Shown: piece by piece, positions 13,601-25,454 of the stretch
Layout of the letters: every line of letters starts with the position of its first letter
Numbering within the stretch: position 1 is the first letter of the stretch
Assembly (NCBI RefSeq): GCF_910592395.1
Contig: NC_088309.1
Coordinates: 7,504,501 to 7,568,500 of the forward strand
DNA from: Lineus longissimus
Lineage: Eukaryota > Nemertea > Pilidiophora > Heteronemertea > Lineidae
Direction: 5' to 3'
DNA: 64,000 nucleotides
Notes under the pieces: generated by a model
Databases searched by the model: none
Told to the model about the DNA's origin: nothing
Seen by the model: the letters and a program-made list of their open reading frames with translations, nothing else
Program-made: the position numbers and the translations under genes

Positions 13601-16600
13601 ACACATATGCACTGAACAGCATCAGCAATTCATAATCCATGTCCGTAATATATTAAATCACTTAACTTAAGATTTAGGTCACTAACTTCCTTTTTAAACC
13701 ATATGGTGAACAACTGTGCCATTATCTGCACTTCAAATGTGAAAATTTACACTACTCGTATAAGTTAACCATGAAAACCTGAAGTATCCACCAATTGTAT
13801 GCCAATACAAAACAAGCTGCAAGGCAAAACATTTTAACACAGGCATTAGAGGGGCCACACTCGTAATACTCCATGTAAAAATTGAATCTGATTCAGAATG
13901 TAATTTTTATAGCTGAACCCAGAGTTAAATCATTGGAGTTTCAAACTTTGGTAGTAATTGTAAATACTGGTATCCCAAGTCTGGAATCAATCAATACTCA
14001 AAGCATGTAGTGTTAAATCTGAATACTTCAGGTTAAAGTTCACTATATATATACGTCGACCATAAATCTTATGTAAACAATATATTTGTATTAATAAAAC
14101 TGGACCTGTTTGCCATCGATGATGAAATGACGAATCTCGCAAGCTTTAGCTACATCGTGATCATCCTCTAAAGTGAGGAACCCAAAGCCTAGAATGGTGT
14201 GATAGAATCAACTGCTTTAATCTTCCATTAATTTCTTCAGTATTCTTACCCAAAACAGCCAGCACCCACACTTAAAATTTTTTTGAAGAAAGTGTTCAAA
14301 TGAATGGTTTCACAATAATAAATGGTACATTCATCGCCTGGAGCATATTATATGTCAGGACAATGAATTTCACTAAGTAGAAAATCACAAATAGTGTAGA
14401 TAATTCCTAAAACAAATTACACCTCGCACTAGCTGTCACATTTTTAGAGAAGCGCTCTCCAGGACAAGGATTCATGTTGGTCTTGACACATCGTTATGCA
14501 ATGAGACACATCACAACTTGCAAATTCTCTAAAAAGTACAGCAAGCATGAACTGTCATACAATTAGTACTAATCAGCCTATCTTAATCCTCAGTCATATC
14601 CTTTTCAGGTGGACACCTAAAGTAAAGACTGGAAAAGGAACATCATCTAAAACCATCTACAACAGAGGCACACAGCATGCACAGTTCATGAAGATAAGGA
14701 TTTCCAGTATGACAAAAAGGATGAAAAGCCAAGTTCAGAATCCACATGATCAATGAAATGTTTCTTCTTAGGAGCGGTGGGTTGACATTCCAGGATTACT
14801 GAGTAGGTGATGTTAGAAAACTTCTAGAGTAACAACTGTTCAAGTTAATGAATGAAAACAGAACAACAGCAAAAAGTGCAGCAAACACCAGATCTATATC
14901 AAAATTTGTGCTTAAAATAGTGCATTTATCATGTCAGTTTCTTAGCACACCGACCAGAGAACACTTGAAATCCTTCGAAAGTCTTCAGCACCAGTCTTTT
15001 GATGTCTAGAGCGCATTGAATTAATTTCTGTAGTTATCTAATCAACTGAAGTGCACAAGATGTTCCACAATGTACTCGCGGTTATAGTAGTACTAGTACA
15101 GATCAAATGCTGACAACTATGGTTAGAATCTGCTCAGAAGAAAGCATGGCTCACAACACATACTAAGAAACGTAGGTTCAACAACCTCGAAAGGTCATAT
15201 CACAAAATTCATTTTCTCAAAGATTTTATTTTGCAAGAGACACCAAGAGAACTGAAACATTAGTGAGGTTGTTATATGACTAACTAGCATGAATGGAAAG
15301 CATAGTGCTATGACACTAGGCATTTCAAGAGATCCACTAATAAATAACTTTTTAGAAGGAGGAAGGACCTAAATCACACAATATGGTTACCAGTGCATAA
15401 ATGTTTATAGCAGTTCAAACTGTTGTGGCATTGTACAGAGTTATTATATTTTTAAATCAATCAGTTTAATATCAACAAACAAATAATACAATAAGTGAAA
15501 CCATTCATTTTACACTTTCAACCTTTCAGTGAAAAAGGTAACAAGAAATTCAATTTTTTAAGAAGCACTTTATCATCATAATAAAAACTTATCAATTAGG
15601 TGTAGATGGGCTGTTGTCTTAAGGGTATTGGCAGCAACTTTAATAAGATATATTTAAGCTGGAACCTATTAAACTAAAAATAAAAATATGAATATGTGAA
15701 TTAGTTAATATTTACAAGTTAAACAAGTAATATGCATTTAACTGTGATAATGTTATTTTTAAACTTACTGGCATTGATGCCTACAAAATTCTTTAATCAT
15801 TTTGTCTATTCCTAATCTTCCCCAGATTTCTGTCAACAATCATATTATTTAAAGAACATATTAATGTTCGTTCATAAGAATGAATATCATGTATTGATAT
15901 TTGCTTAATTCTTAAACCAGATATTTTTCTTATATAAGTTATATATACCATGGGGAGTATATTAAAAGCTTAACAATGAGGAACTGAAATATGATTCATC
16001 TGTTGACAAGTAAGCTTTGTGCTTACCTCTAGGCTTTAGTGTCTCCTTGACTCTCTTCACGATCACTTTCTGAACCTGAAGTTACAAAAAACACAATTAT
16101 CAATAAGTCAAGTAACTGGTGAAGACGTTCAGGCTACAGAGCGCATTTTTCAACAATCAGACACCTAATGAGGTGCTCAAGTAAAAAAACAAACCACCTT
16201 ATTGAACATTCCAAAAGCTGGACCAAAGAAACACAATAATAAAGTTTTTTCTTCAGGTCTTGGGTTCAGAACACATGTGTATCTGTCTGTTTTACCTCAT
16301 TAACTGATCTTCAAACTCACCTTCATATTAGCAAAGTGGCTTTCAAGAGTAGTCTTCACCTTCTCTTCATCAGCTGAACCTGGGAGACCACCAATAAACA
16401 CCTTTAGCTTCCCAGACTGGCCATCCTTCTCACATTGTCGCAGCTGAAACAAAACATTACATCTCTTTTAAGTTAACACATAGCTGTTGACTCGACAAGC
16501 CACCTGGGCTGGACCGCCAAAACTAGTTTTCCAAACACTTGAATGTCCATTATTGACCTCCATGCTCGAGATAGCGAGACTTCATATTGAATCTCAAGTT

Positions 16601-17645
16601 TAAAGACCTCATTCTGGAAAATTCAACATACACAGATAGTGGTTAAACTGGCCTAGTGACCGAGTCTGAGACAGGTTTACAATTACTCTATTTACTTTCT
16701 ATTCTTGGAAGGCCATTTCGTCAAAATGAAGACCAAATGACATCGGAGATGATTTCAGATCTTTCAAATTCAAAAACTTGCTTTGTTACTTACCGCATAA
16801 TTCAGCTCCTTGTTGACAGCTAACCTGGGCATCAGCTGAAAGAGTAAATTAATGCCTATGAAAATCAAATACCTCCCGCAAGAGACACAGCAAGTGCAAT
16901 ATAATATTCATACTGGTAGTGGTACACTGACAAAATTATCTCCAGAAAAAATTTGAAGCATTTTCCAACAAAGTTTTGTTACCGATTACACTTTCCGCCA
17001 ACACAGCCTCTCATGATTGATCCTTCAAACAAAGCACAACGAAGTTATGCATTTCACATGCAGTTCTTTGCAGTAATCGGATAATTACACTACAGAAGCA
17101 ACGCTGCAAACAGAAGACTGTAATAGAAGTAAATCACATATTATGGACACCAATGTTTACAATCAAAAATAAACAAAACCCATACCTTAACATTTTTTAT
17201 AAAGTGAGGACTGGATTTTATACAACTGTCACAATCAGATACATTCTTGTAATGCAGGAAGGCAAATTTTGGCACTTGAGTCTCCTTGTCCTTGATAAGT
17301 TCAATCCCTGTTGTTGGTTTGCCATTTCTTTCAGTTGAAAATTCTCCAAACTTTGAGAAGTAGGTTCTGAGATCTTCTGCAAAACACGAAAAGGGAAGTT
17401 TGGTAAAAATTCACGATCCCCAAAAGGAAATGACGCAGTTTGACCCCATTCAACTGCAAATCCATTTACCACCTGGATTTATTAAATGAGAGCAGGTGTT
17501 TTATAACTGTAATACTCTCACAGCACAGATTCCTATGTATACCAGTTTAAGATTCCATCATACTATTTATAGGGGATTAATATAGAAACATAAAGGACAT
17601 TCCATACCTTCTGTTAGATCCTTGAGACCACCAATAAAGACCTTG
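10632..17645 (-). CDS. hnRNP A/B-like protein: two RRMs and a Gly/Tyr-rich tail (first coding exon not placed)
   Basis: Nine phase-consistent minus-strand exons: 17608-17645, 17186-17376, 16794-16835, 16321-16443, 16027-16075, 14106-14188, 12359-12572, 11782-11985 and 10632-10753 (stop TAA at 10634-10632). They encode about 355 residues. RRM1 starts KVFIGGLKDLTEEDLRTYF and RRM2 has KVFIGGLPGSADEEKV. The tail is rich in RGG, GYGG and Tyr and ends HHPYQQQSY. This is the layout of hnRNP A/B, D or squid-type nuclear pre-mRNA-binding proteins. RRM2 keeps a near-consensus RNP1 (RGFGFLTL). RRM1's RNP1 position reads PKFAFLHY, with the usual Arg/Lys-Gly replaced. The first listed exon begins with the third base of a codon, so a short upstream coding exon is missing. 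It should lie between 17646 and 18747. The exact subfamily is uncertain. Confidence 0.85.
10916..11718. mobile_element. Internally deleted piggyBac-type element with TTAA target duplication
   Basis: The element (10920-11714, 795 bp) is flanked on both sides by TTAA (10916-10919 and 11715-11718), the piggyBac target. Its two ends are a perfect 17-bp inverted repeat, CTCTTTACATACGCTAG. It sits in the last intron of the hnRNP-like gene. It is too short for a full transposase. At 11253-11525 on the plus strand an open frame contains DLFDSSSGSEFEGFADSD, which resembles the acidic N-terminus of piggyBac/PGBD transposases. The copy therefore looks like a deletion derivative and should be non-autonomous. 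Confidence 0.9.
11253..11525 (+). pseudogene. Remnant of the N-terminus of a piggyBac-family transposase
   Basis: The 90-codon frame lies wholly inside the TTAA-flanked element. Its residues about 14-45 are acidic and Ser-rich with the SEFEGF signature seen near the start of many piggyBac-type transposases. The following 45 residues look unrelated and Phe/Leu-rich, as if the frame runs into non-coding sequence. The catalytic domain is absent. Read as a decayed 5' coding end retained in a deletion derivative. Confidence 0.55.
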
Positions 17646-18747
17646 CTGGAAAAGAAGTTTTCAAAGTTTATTTTAAGAATGCACAAAGCCCTTCCATGTA
17701 TTAATACTATTACTGGCTTTTGCACAAAATGGCGCCGTTGTTGTCAGAGGTTTACACATGTAACATGCAATGACATGTTTTCGCGAGGAGATGTAATCTC
17801 TAAACCTATTTTTAGACAGTCTGAAACGAGCCGTCTTCGAAATCAAGTTGGTGTCGAAACAGCCTCCAAATTCACTTGAGATTTTAACTAATTGGCCTAC
17901 CGTATCTACTGGTCTACTGGTACTGGGAGTCCGACGGTACCGGTATACTGTTAGTGTTACTGGGAGTGAAATTTAAAGACAAGACCTTCTGGTTGTTCAA
18001 GCAGTTCACATGATTTAATGCATGCACATTGTACAAGCCCAAAGCAGAATGCGCCCTGCTGCAGGGGCTGCATGCACATGATGCATGTATGCAATGCATG
18101 GGCCACATGCAATGCATGCATTGTTGTTTTATTGCAACAGGGCACTTCTGATATTTCGTACAAAATTAGACAAATCACCGAAAAACAACATCATTTATAT
18201 AAATTCAAGCCAACCGATCGTTTCTACAATACTAACGTGATTCTTTCAGGTGTAGCCTGTTCGTATGACATGTTGATATTGGGAATTTTTCAGTGTAAAT
18301 GATGCAAGGAAATGTCGGGATTTCGTTCGGAGAACAAAAGAACGTAGACCGGCCGGTATGCATAGACCACAGCGTATATCCCTTGTATTTTGCACTACGG
18401 CCCTGGATTTTACAAGACTACGGGGACGCATTTTTGAATGAGAGGAGTCCGCAACCTCGATCCAGCCACCTGAATCATAGCCAATAATTTTTAGTGCAAT
18501 TTGTGTCTGATTAGCATAATATATTTTTAACATTGTCCTTTCATCCAATCATAACAGCGAAATTCTAACTTATGTATACGCTTGGACTACGCATACCTTA
18601 CTGAAAAATATGCCTATATTTTAGGGCCGAGCTTCACATAGCCATTATAGCCGCGCCTTTCCTTTTGTTCCAATAGAGGACACTCTTGTGGAGTTTATTG
18701 AGAATTTCTAGGTTTTTGTGTCGATTAAATTCGTAAAAAACACAGCG
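17646..18747. promoter_or_regulatory. Shared upstream region of the divergent hnRNP-like and CIRBP-like genes
   Basis: The two RNA-binding protein genes point away from this interval. The plus gene starts at 18748; the minus gene's missing first exon should lie here. A minus-strand GGCGCCATTTTGTG near 17722-17735 looks like 5' UTR sequence, a CCAAT box lies near 18544, and a GCATGC/ATGCAT-rich cluster occupies 18015-18125. No start for the minus gene could be chosen with confidence. Confidence 0.4.
18015..18125. repeat. ATGCAT/GCATGC-rich self-complementary cluster
   Basis: About 110 bp contain repeated, partly palindromic TGCATGCA, ATGCATGTATGC and CAATGCATGCATTG words, able to form several alternative short hairpins. 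It lies in the interval between two divergent genes. No function can be read from it. Confidence 0.6.
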
Positions 18748-21700
18748 ATGTCTGCTGAAGAGGAGTAAGTAACTCCTTGATTTTAATTGCCGAAATTTGA
18801 TAATGATTAATGAGTGGGGTGGGCCTATTTGGCATTATTCAGGGTGAAACTTTTCATGAGTGTACATGGTCGGTGTATGCATTGCAATGCACCCTACCTC
18901 TACCTGATAATACTTCGTATTTATGTACGTATACAATACACATAGGGTCTACATGTATTGACTATTGTTGTATATAGGCCTAATGTGTATTAGTTTGAAT
19001 TATTAGGCTCCTATCCTACACTTCTGGAATCTGACCTATGAATGGTGTGATTGAGCATTTGATTTAATATTGCACGACATTGTTATCGCCATGTCGTGAG
19101 AAGATAGTAATTTTATTATAATTATTATTTATAGGGCCTAATACTAATAATCGCCACTTTTTAATGGAAATTAACATTGTGTCGTAAATGGCGCTAAAAC
19201 ACACGAAGTGGCGATATACAACAATAACATAGCGCAACAGTCGTTGCAGAGCAGATATGTACGTCATGAAGCCCTTAATAAATATCAGTGCACCAGTCGG
19301 AGATGGTTAGTTCATGTTCCAAAATGAGCCTCTGTGGAGTGCATCTTAGTCATTGAAATACCTCATTATTCTTTGTTTAATTTTTCAGGGGGCGTAAAGT
19401 GTACATGGGAGGTCTGCCATTTGAAGTTGGTGATAATGAGCTACAGGACTTCCTGATGGACAAAAATTTCCTAGACATTGAAAAAGCTGAAGTTATTGTA
19501 GAAAGGGATTCAGGCAGATCAAGAGGTTTCGGTTTTGTCACATTCGACTCCAAAGATTCCGCGACGAGGTGTGTTTCGGAACTGAACGAAACACCAATGG
19601 GAAAAAGATTGGTAAATCAAAGCTCGATTTTTTTTAAAGACTTGTTAAGGGTTGGCAATAGGTACCCCCATTTCGGCTAGAACCTGAAGTGAACTCCAAA
19701 CTCAATCAGAACTCCTTGAAGTGAATGCCGATTAAAAACCTGGGAGGCTGTTCTCTAGAAAACAAAGAACAGACTCCCACCCTCGTAATTGCCATTGACT
19801 TTGTTTTGATTGATTTTGGATGTCAGGTTCTAGCTAAAAATGTCAAATTGAGGTACATATAGCCAACCCTTTTAAATCATTTATGGAAACATACTAACAT
19901 TGCCACCTGGGGGTAACTCCGCCACCATATACATGTAAGTTAAAATTACAATGGTTCTTTTGATAATACCCCTTCAATACTATTGATTGAAGTAACAATG
20001 ACAAGCCTGACTCATCTTTATACTTTAGCAGCCATGTCATTATACATGTACAGTGCTCGGAGTAAAATTCTCTCACTTCTGACACTGTGTGACTGAATGC
20101 GTCCAGAAAAATGACCCAATATAAATCTACATGAAAAACAATTGTATGATTGGTTTAAAGATTCAGGCCTGTCATGGTGTGTTATAAGAGAACAGGGATC
20201 ATGCTACTGCTAGTTTATACCTTTCAGGAAGTCTCTTTTCATGTTTAACTGGATGATGTTTTAATCACTGACCACTCAGATGTGGCCATGGACTCCAATT
20301 TACAGCCTCGTCAGGAACTGCCAAGAATAAATGTGCGTGAAAGATGAGCCATGACGAAATCCCATTGACGATTGTCATCAGGCATAGTGATGATGTTAGG
20401 TGAGTTTTTGCAATCCTATGAATATTGCTTATTGATTGAAGTTACACATGTTCCATTCAAAGAGGTACTATGGGTGTCTTCATGGATTTCGACTGAAAAG
20501 AACGATACCAGGAAAGGCTTCGATAAAAGAGCTTAAAAATCACCAGACAATTTTAAAATTCTGTTCCCAAGTGAATGGAAAACTCCTCTAATGGCTTTTT
20601 AAATAGTTCTTGTGCTAGATTGTCTCAAAATCAATTTCCTACTGTCAAGTTCAGGTATCATTTGCAAAACTACAGAAATGAGGAAGCTGTAAAGAATATG
20701 CAAATGCAGTTGTAAACTATTGTGTCATCATTTGTAGTTCCAACGATTTTCTTGACTGTGCATTTTCCTGACTGCTATTGATTGGGGCTTCCACTTTAAC
20801 ACAAAGAGAATCTACAGATACTGTTCCTCACACACTTTCACTTTGACTCTGATATGGATGTTCCTCGATTCAAGGAGAGAGAAAAATTACAAGTTCTGTT
20901 CCATTCCATTTAGTACATGTACTATGCACTGTGACACTCGGATCATTCCCTCCGTTGGGTATCCTGATATTGCAGTGCATTTCTTCTTGGAGGGTACTGG
21001 TCAGAGGCACTGCTGCTAAAATCTTAACCACCATCGGGCAATCAAATTTGACCAAAAAAATTGAGCAGTGTCAAATCACGTTTCTTATTGGTGCTCAACT
21101 GAGGATAGCAGAAGACTCTCTAAAATTGCTATCCTATGTGAACCAAAGGGAGGGTGGGGAGTGCTGGCAACTTAAAATGACTGGAAAGGTTCTACTACAT
21201 GTACTATAAAACTGAAATAGGTGCGATGTGACAATACAGAAGGTAGTGGAAGGCTGAATATAGTGTATGAAAATGGACCGTTTACTTTAACTTGTTCACA
21301 TTGTTGTTACCTAATCCATGAAAAGTTCATCCGTATAATCTTTGTTTGATAGGATCCAGACCTCTTGGGCGATATACACTTATAGAGCAGTTTCAACATG
21401 AGATAGCAGAATGTGCGATACTTTGAAAATAAGATGGGCCCGCATCATGGTTCGATTCGAAAAGCATGTTTTCAACAAAGTGCAGCTCAAAGTTCCTGTG
21501 GATTTTATAGGATGAGAATGATTGGCAGTTATTGTAATGCATTTCTACATAGTGCATTGCTAGGGAAACATTTGCCTTGTTGAAAGAGCAAGGCCGTTCG
21601 ACAAACATTAAGACTGTAAGGAACTTAGAACATGTTCTTGTGTCAGGATCCAAGGAAGTTGTGACAATATGAAACCATATCAGTAATTCAGTTACTGGTG

Positions 21701-24116
21701 ACCAAAGGTTAACCAGCCTCGACCATCACTGGCCCAATTTGTAGATTCTTTTGAATTTAGGGGTTACTTAGCATTGTATCTTCCTCTCTATAAAAAAATG
21801 TAGCAGGTAATCATAAACTATATTGACTGTCCTTGTATAAGACTAACTGAATACAAATGTACTTCAAATTGGAGGTACTCCCGAATTGTGTTTTGTTAGG
21901 CAAGACTCCAATGAATGGCGCTTTTGAATGGGGAATCTGTGGGAACCATTTCATAATTTATGAGCTGTACACCCGCAGTATTATGGTCTCCATGTAACAA
22001 CTTGCCCGTTTTCAGTTTCATTCATTCCCTGAGTATTTGTCCCAACTACAGGTCATGGGCGTATAGCAATTTGTTAGTATTTTGCAGTGGTTCCTTGTGG
22101 CAGGCCTATGGTTGAAGCAATTTTGATTTTGCAAGGGTAGGCTCGGGGGGGGGGGGGGGGTCTCATGGCCTTGACAAATTACAAAAAGAGACAGGACAGT
22201 TTTATCACAGAAGTATGCTACCAACAACATGTGCCATGGAAATCAGTCCAAGGATGAAAGAAGCAGAAAGAAGGATGTTCGGATTGCGGGTCAAGATCAC
22301 CAGGATTGGTTGTGGTAGTTTTAAATCTCTTCCTCACACTTGTAATCGCCAATAAAAGTTCCTATAACCAACCATGATGCGGATGAAGATCTGTGCTCGT
22401 TCTGTTCTGTTCATAAAAAGCAATGGCCAATGAGAGTTGGAATATCATCGGTCCTCCTTGGAGTTCATTTTTGTCCAACTCCTTTTTGCCTTTGTGCCAA
22501 GTTACGAGCTGCCGATTGAAATATTTATTACAGAATACTGGACAGTGTCATTTGTGTGCTCTAGTTTGACCTCTAATCAGTTTGAAATCCAAGCATTTGG
22601 AATATTCACTCCCAGGAAGAATTTAACATCCACCTTTTCATATAGTTTCTGGTCCTTGTTGACGTTCTGGACTATTACCTTGTTTCCAAATTTCAATCCT
22701 ATGTATCTAGTTAAGGTTTTTGATCGAATGGGACAACCATGGAATTTAACAGTCCACTGTCAAATGTCTTGGCCTGCCTCATAAACTAAGCAGAATAGAG
22801 AATGCATGCTTGTTGAAATGCAGTCTCTTAGTAGCTTGTGCAGTCTGGTGTGGTTCAAGAGCGCAGTCCCTAAAGTCTGATGATGAGCTGATCGGATGAA
22901 AAGGGTACATGTTTTGTTCAGACAGACACAATAGTATTACAGCATTACCTGCAAAGGGTGACTCCATTGTACTTGAACTATATGCTGAATTCTGATGTGA
23001 AGGAAGTGGTAGTTTGACATTGGGACTCTTCGTGATGTCGATATATCAACATTACTCAACCCCTCTAACCCTTCGATTAATTGTTGCCATTTTCCCTTCT
23101 CACAGTTGAGAGTTGACTTGGCCGGCAAAGGTGGTGGTGGCGGTCGAGATCGTGGACGTGGCCGTGGTCGTGGAGGCGGTGGATACAGAGGAGGCAGAGA
23201 TGGTGGTGGAGGAGGTGGTGGTAAGTATGCCTCTTCAACATGTAGTTGTATCTTTGAAATCCATGTTCAGAGTTGGAAAACCAATGTGTGTATATTGCCC
23301 ACAGGGTCCCAACTGTAATCTCAGATAACCTTTCTCTGTGCTCTGGACACGATGGGGAGCTGAGAATAGTAGATCTGTCCTTGAAGGCACAAAAGTTATG
23401 CAAACCATATTTGGTGTTAATCATTCAGACACATCACCTGCCAATCGTAACAGCCAGTGAAAATTTTATTCCTTCTGTGTTTCATTCGACCGGCAACTTG
23501 ATTGTCATATGAGAACAGCTCTTGCCTTAACAGTCATGTGTTGCTCTTGAAATTGCAGGATATAGAAGCCATCCCTATGGTGGAGGTGATCGCAGAGGAG
23601 GTGGCGGAGGACGATTTGGCGACCGAGATTCCTACAGCAGCGGCGGCGGAGGAGGTTATGGCGGCAGGTCACGCGACAATGGCTACAGTGGTGGCGGTGG
23701 TGGATATGGTGGAGGTAATATTTCAAGTTTGCAACCTCGAGCCACTCACTGGCATCTGCCCCGCAATCTATGACTATGATGAACCTTATCATTTAACCGG
23801 ATGACATGTGACTAATTTATAACGTCTGCTGTTTGCAGTTTTGCACCCGGTAGCTGATTGTAGCCATACTTGCCATATAAATGTATCAAAGTGGTTGAAT
23901 AATTTTGCAGTGAAAACATGTCAAATCGACTTTGTTGTTAGGTCCTAAAATGGTTTGAAGGCATCTCCTACGGTTTGAGATTGCAGTGTGAATGTGTCTG
24001 GCATTCGACATCAGTGTTTCGTAAAGCAGTACTCGTGTGAATTAAATCAAATTAATTCTCCATTTTCAGGCGGTGGCAGCAGTTACAGTAGTGGCGGCGG
24101 TGGTGGTTATTACTAG
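18748..24116 (+). CDS. Glycine-rich RNA-binding protein, CIRBP/RBM3-like
   Basis: Five exons: 18748-18764, 19389-19611, 23106-23220, 23559-23714 and 24070-24116. They join in phase to give 185 residues and a TAG stop. The start ATG gives MSAEEEGRKVYMGGLPFEV, and the next exon continues in frame. A single RRM occupies about residues 8-85 with RNP2 VYMGGL and a perfect RNP1 RGFGFVTF. The rest is Gly-rich with RGRGRGRGG, GYGGRSRDNGYSGG and a terminal GGGGGYY. This is the architecture of cold-inducible RNA-binding protein and RBM3, nuclear/cytoplasmic shuttling proteins that bind RNA and affect mRNA stability and translation. Here the RRM is followed directly by RGG boxes, as in vertebrate CIRBP. 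An hnRNP-like alternative is less likely because there is only one RRM. It is divergent from the hnRNP-like gene on its left. Confidence 0.92.
19647..19871. mobile_element. 225-bp TIR element (MITE-like) in the first large intron of the CIRBP-like gene
   Basis: The ends are imperfect inverted repeats of about 40 bp. The left starts AAGGGTTGGC and runs into GGCTAGAACCTGA; the right end mirrors this with TCAGGTTCTAGC and GCCAACCCTT. The interior block (about 19675-19783) recurs in recognisable form near 58972-59095 inside the TRAFD1-like gene, so this is a dispersed family. No coding capacity is seen. Confidence 0.75.
22145..22160. repeat. Run of 16 G
   Basis: An uninterrupted 16-G tract on the plus strand lies in the long intron of the CIRBP-like gene (19612-23105). 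It could form a G-quadruplex in the transcript. Its length may also be unreliable in an assembly. Confidence 0.9.
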
Positions 24117-25140
24117 GAAACGTGAGCGAAGTTCTCTGAAGTGCACGACTGCAACCTTCACCACATCACTATCAATTCTAGCTGACTTTCACTGACTTAT
24201 CATTGAACATTCATCCACGTGACTGTCCAGCAACATTCTATCTTCGCATCTTGGAGGCCAGGCAGTCCAAGCAGCTAATTATAGCTGCATTCTCGGAATG
24301 ATTATGATATTACACCTTTTGTGCAAACATAAGACATCTTTTTGACTAGCTGTAGGGTCACTATATTTTCTTCAGCCAATTCAATGATTTTGTAATATCC
24401 TGGTAAAGAAGTAGATTCGACCTTGGAAAAAGGTGATGACCGTCTCAATTATGTTCATAAATTCATCCATACTTCATTGTTCATTCACGATCTGTTTTCT
24501 ATACCTCACCTCTGGTTCTTGGCATCATGTACATTTTAGTTTTTATTGCCATTTTATATTTGATTCCTTTTGAAAATGATACAAGAAAACTTCTGTCAGT
24601 GTTTAGCAACCCTGATGCATCAAGTTGGCCGTGATTTGTTCTAAATTTTCTATGCCAGAGGTGAACAGATTTTTTGACTTTAATGCAAGAAATCTGTTTA
24701 TTGATTGTCCTTCTATAGTTTGTACAAAGAGGTAACAAAACTCCTAAGAACACCTTCAATTATTGTGCAGATTTGGTGACAAGTGATAGATTTGATCAGT
24801 AGTTTGCTGGCTTCAAGATTACCTGGTAGAAATTATGAAAAAACTGGCTCTGACCTGTTAAAAACCCATGACAGAATATCTTTTACTGTAATCTATAACA
24901 CCACTTGCACTATATTTAGCCAAATGAAAGTAATCAAAGGGTTTAAATCTCTGCAACTGCGACTTTTTCTTGGAGTGAAGTGGTCAGAGTTACATGTAGT
25001 TGAAATTGGTTTGCTCATATTCATATTGTGCAATTCATGGTGAAATTCATATCTATCTTTGTGTCACTCATTGTATTTGAATAATAATGTCTGTTTTAGG
25101 AGGTGAAATATTTCTCAATAAAAGATTTTAAAAACATCCT
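24117..25140 (+). terminator. 3' UTR and poly(A) signal of the CIRBP-like gene
   Basis: From the TAG at 24114-24116 there is about 1 kb of AT-rich sequence without coding potential. It ends in the canonical signal AATAAA at 25117-25122. A tandem-repeat region starts shortly afterwards, so transcription probably ends near 25140. Confidence 0.7.
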
Positions 25141-25454
25141 TTCTCCTAGTTGTTTGCTTAGAACTGCTGTTGAAGAATGATGACTTCATCGCCATCTTTC
25201 GCTCATGAACTCACTCGCAATCCATTGAGAGGACACGCCCTGAAACAAATAAAAGATTCTTTGAAAGCAATTATTTCTCAATCCATTTACTTTCACTATG
25301 GACAAGCACGTCACAAGCAGTGAAAACTGTCCAGTGGTTACGTCCTTTGCTATTGTTGGGTGAACAAGTGCACATTTCTGTCCCGCCAGTGTATGGCTGA
25401 TATGAAAATGTGGACATGCCCTGCAGCAAAATTATGAATATATATGACCAATGA

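Noticed and set aside
22437-22784. 115-codon plus-strand frame in the CIRBP-like intron
   Set aside because: Phe/Thr/Ser-rich chance frame wholly inside a well-defined intron; no family recognised.
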